From: Nitrospirota bacterium
Lineage (GTDB): Bacteria; Nitrospirota; Thermodesulfovibrionia; Thermodesulfovibrionales; Magnetobacteriaceae
Length of the DNA: 7,176 nt
Direction: 5' to 3'
NCBI GenBank assembly: GCA_015233485.1
Contig: JADFXO010000201.1
Coordinates: 1-7,176, forward strand
Below are positions 6,704-7,176 of the stretch, in pieces. Made by a program: the position numbers and the translations under genes. Each line of letters starts with the position of its first letter. Within the stretch, counting starts at the first letter, position 1. A model generated the notes under the pieces. That model did not search any database, had not been told where the DNA came from, and saw only the letters and a list, made by a program, of their open reading frames with translations.

Positions 6704-7171
6704 TTGTCAAGCTCAATGGAGCCGTATAAACAGCAATGGGGTTTATTACAAATCATTCCATGTGTAGACGAGATAACTGCTGCGATGTTACTGGCGGAGA
6801 TAGGAACTGACATGAGCGTATTTGGGAGCAAAGACAAAATATGTTCATGGGCAGGAATATGCCCTGGGAATAACGAAAGTGCGAAAGAGTGGCCGGTCAA
6901 GCAAAGGAAACCGATACGGCAACTACTGTGTGAATCAGCCAACAGCGCTATTAAAACCAAAAGCCAGTTCAACGGCATGGAGAAAGGGACTTGGGGGGCA
7001 CAAGCGTGCTATAGTGGCTGTCGGCCATAAGATATTGAGACACACTACTGACCAAAGAAAGAACCTTACAACGATCCCAATATAGACTACGAGGCGTTGC
7101 AAGCAAAACGCAACGCTCCACGCTGGATACGAATCTTAACTAAACTTGGATATGTAAGGGAAAAGGCGTAG
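6704..7171 (+). pseudogene. IS110-family transposase, 3' remnant with multiple frameshifts
   Basis: Conceptual translation follows the C-terminal Transposase_20 part of IS110-family transposases but changes frame several times. MEPYKQQWGLLQIIP, then LLAEIGTDMSVFG and SWAGICPGNNESA, read in one frame to about 6883. RKSGRSSKGNRY reads one base later (6882-6917). QLLCESANSAIKTKSQF is back in the first frame (from 6920). GGHKRAIVAVGHKILR is again one base later (to 7040). KEPYNDPNIDYEALQAKRNA onwards, ending VREKA and TAG (7169-7171), is back in the first frame. At least four frame changes and missing codons make it non-functional. The N-terminal DEDD (RuvC-like) catalytic domain is absent: similarity fades just before 6716, where the helicase promoter region begins. 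Intact family members move by RNA-guided recombination; this copy cannot. It points away from the SNF2 gene and marks past mobile-element activity. Confidence 0.85.
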
Positions 7172-7176
7172 AATCA

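Noticed and set aside
6691..6710. TTGACA plus TATAAT on the - strand as a classical sigma70 promoter
   Set aside because: The hexamers are only eight bases apart, too close to be one promoter. Only the extended -10 is retained.
6658..6978. - strand open frame of about 106 codons opposite the transposase remnant
   Set aside because: It lies opposite clearly recognisable IS110 transposase sequence and has no family resemblance of its own.
1..7176. CRISPR array, tRNA or rRNA genes
   Set aside because: No regularly spaced direct repeats, cloverleaf-like segments or rRNA-like sequences were seen on either strand by eye.

Overview
The window reads as a piece of a Gram-negative environmental bacterium's chromosome with moderate GC. 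The gene mix (a molybdopterin-binding protein, a large methyl-accepting chemotaxis protein, an SNF2 helicase with a SWIM partner, an IS110 remnant) would fit lineages such as Nitrospirota or Desulfobacterota. That placement is a weak inference, because nothing here is taxon-diagnostic.

Layout, left to right. Positions 2-373 (+) hold the 3' end of a molybdopterin-binding protein gene with a Cys-rich tail, cut by the window edge. Positions 374-543 are intergenic and carry a plausible sigma70-type promoter, a perfect 7-bp inverted repeat and a Shine-Dalgarno that decides the next start. Positions 544-2352 (+) encode a complete transmembrane chemoreceptor (sensor domain, HAMP, cytoplasmic signalling hairpin). 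Positions 2353-2634 lie between convergent genes and contain an approximately 89-bp imperfect palindrome that probably ends transcription from both sides, plus a short tandem repeat/hairpin. Positions 2635-3474 (-) encode a SWIM zinc-finger protein. Positions 3474-6602 (-) encode an SNF2-family ATPase. Positions 6603-6716 are the helicase gene's probable promoter and leader, although the reading frame stays open to a TTG at 6716. Positions 6704-7171 (+) are a decayed 3' part of an IS110-family transposase gene, broken by several frameshifts.

The SNF2 and SWIM genes are a two-gene operon read right to left: the helicase stop and the SWIM start share one base (TAATG), so translation is probably coupled and the two proteins probably work together on DNA or nucleoprotein. 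This pairing is known in bacteria (Bacillus ywqA/ywqB is an example), but its physiological role is poorly defined. The chemoreceptor is a separate transcription unit. I see no clear new multi-gene system. The points most worth a second look are the helicase leader (an upstream ORF overlapping the start by ATGA, next to the transposon remnant), the palindrome between the convergent genes, and the compositional contrast within the chemoreceptor gene.
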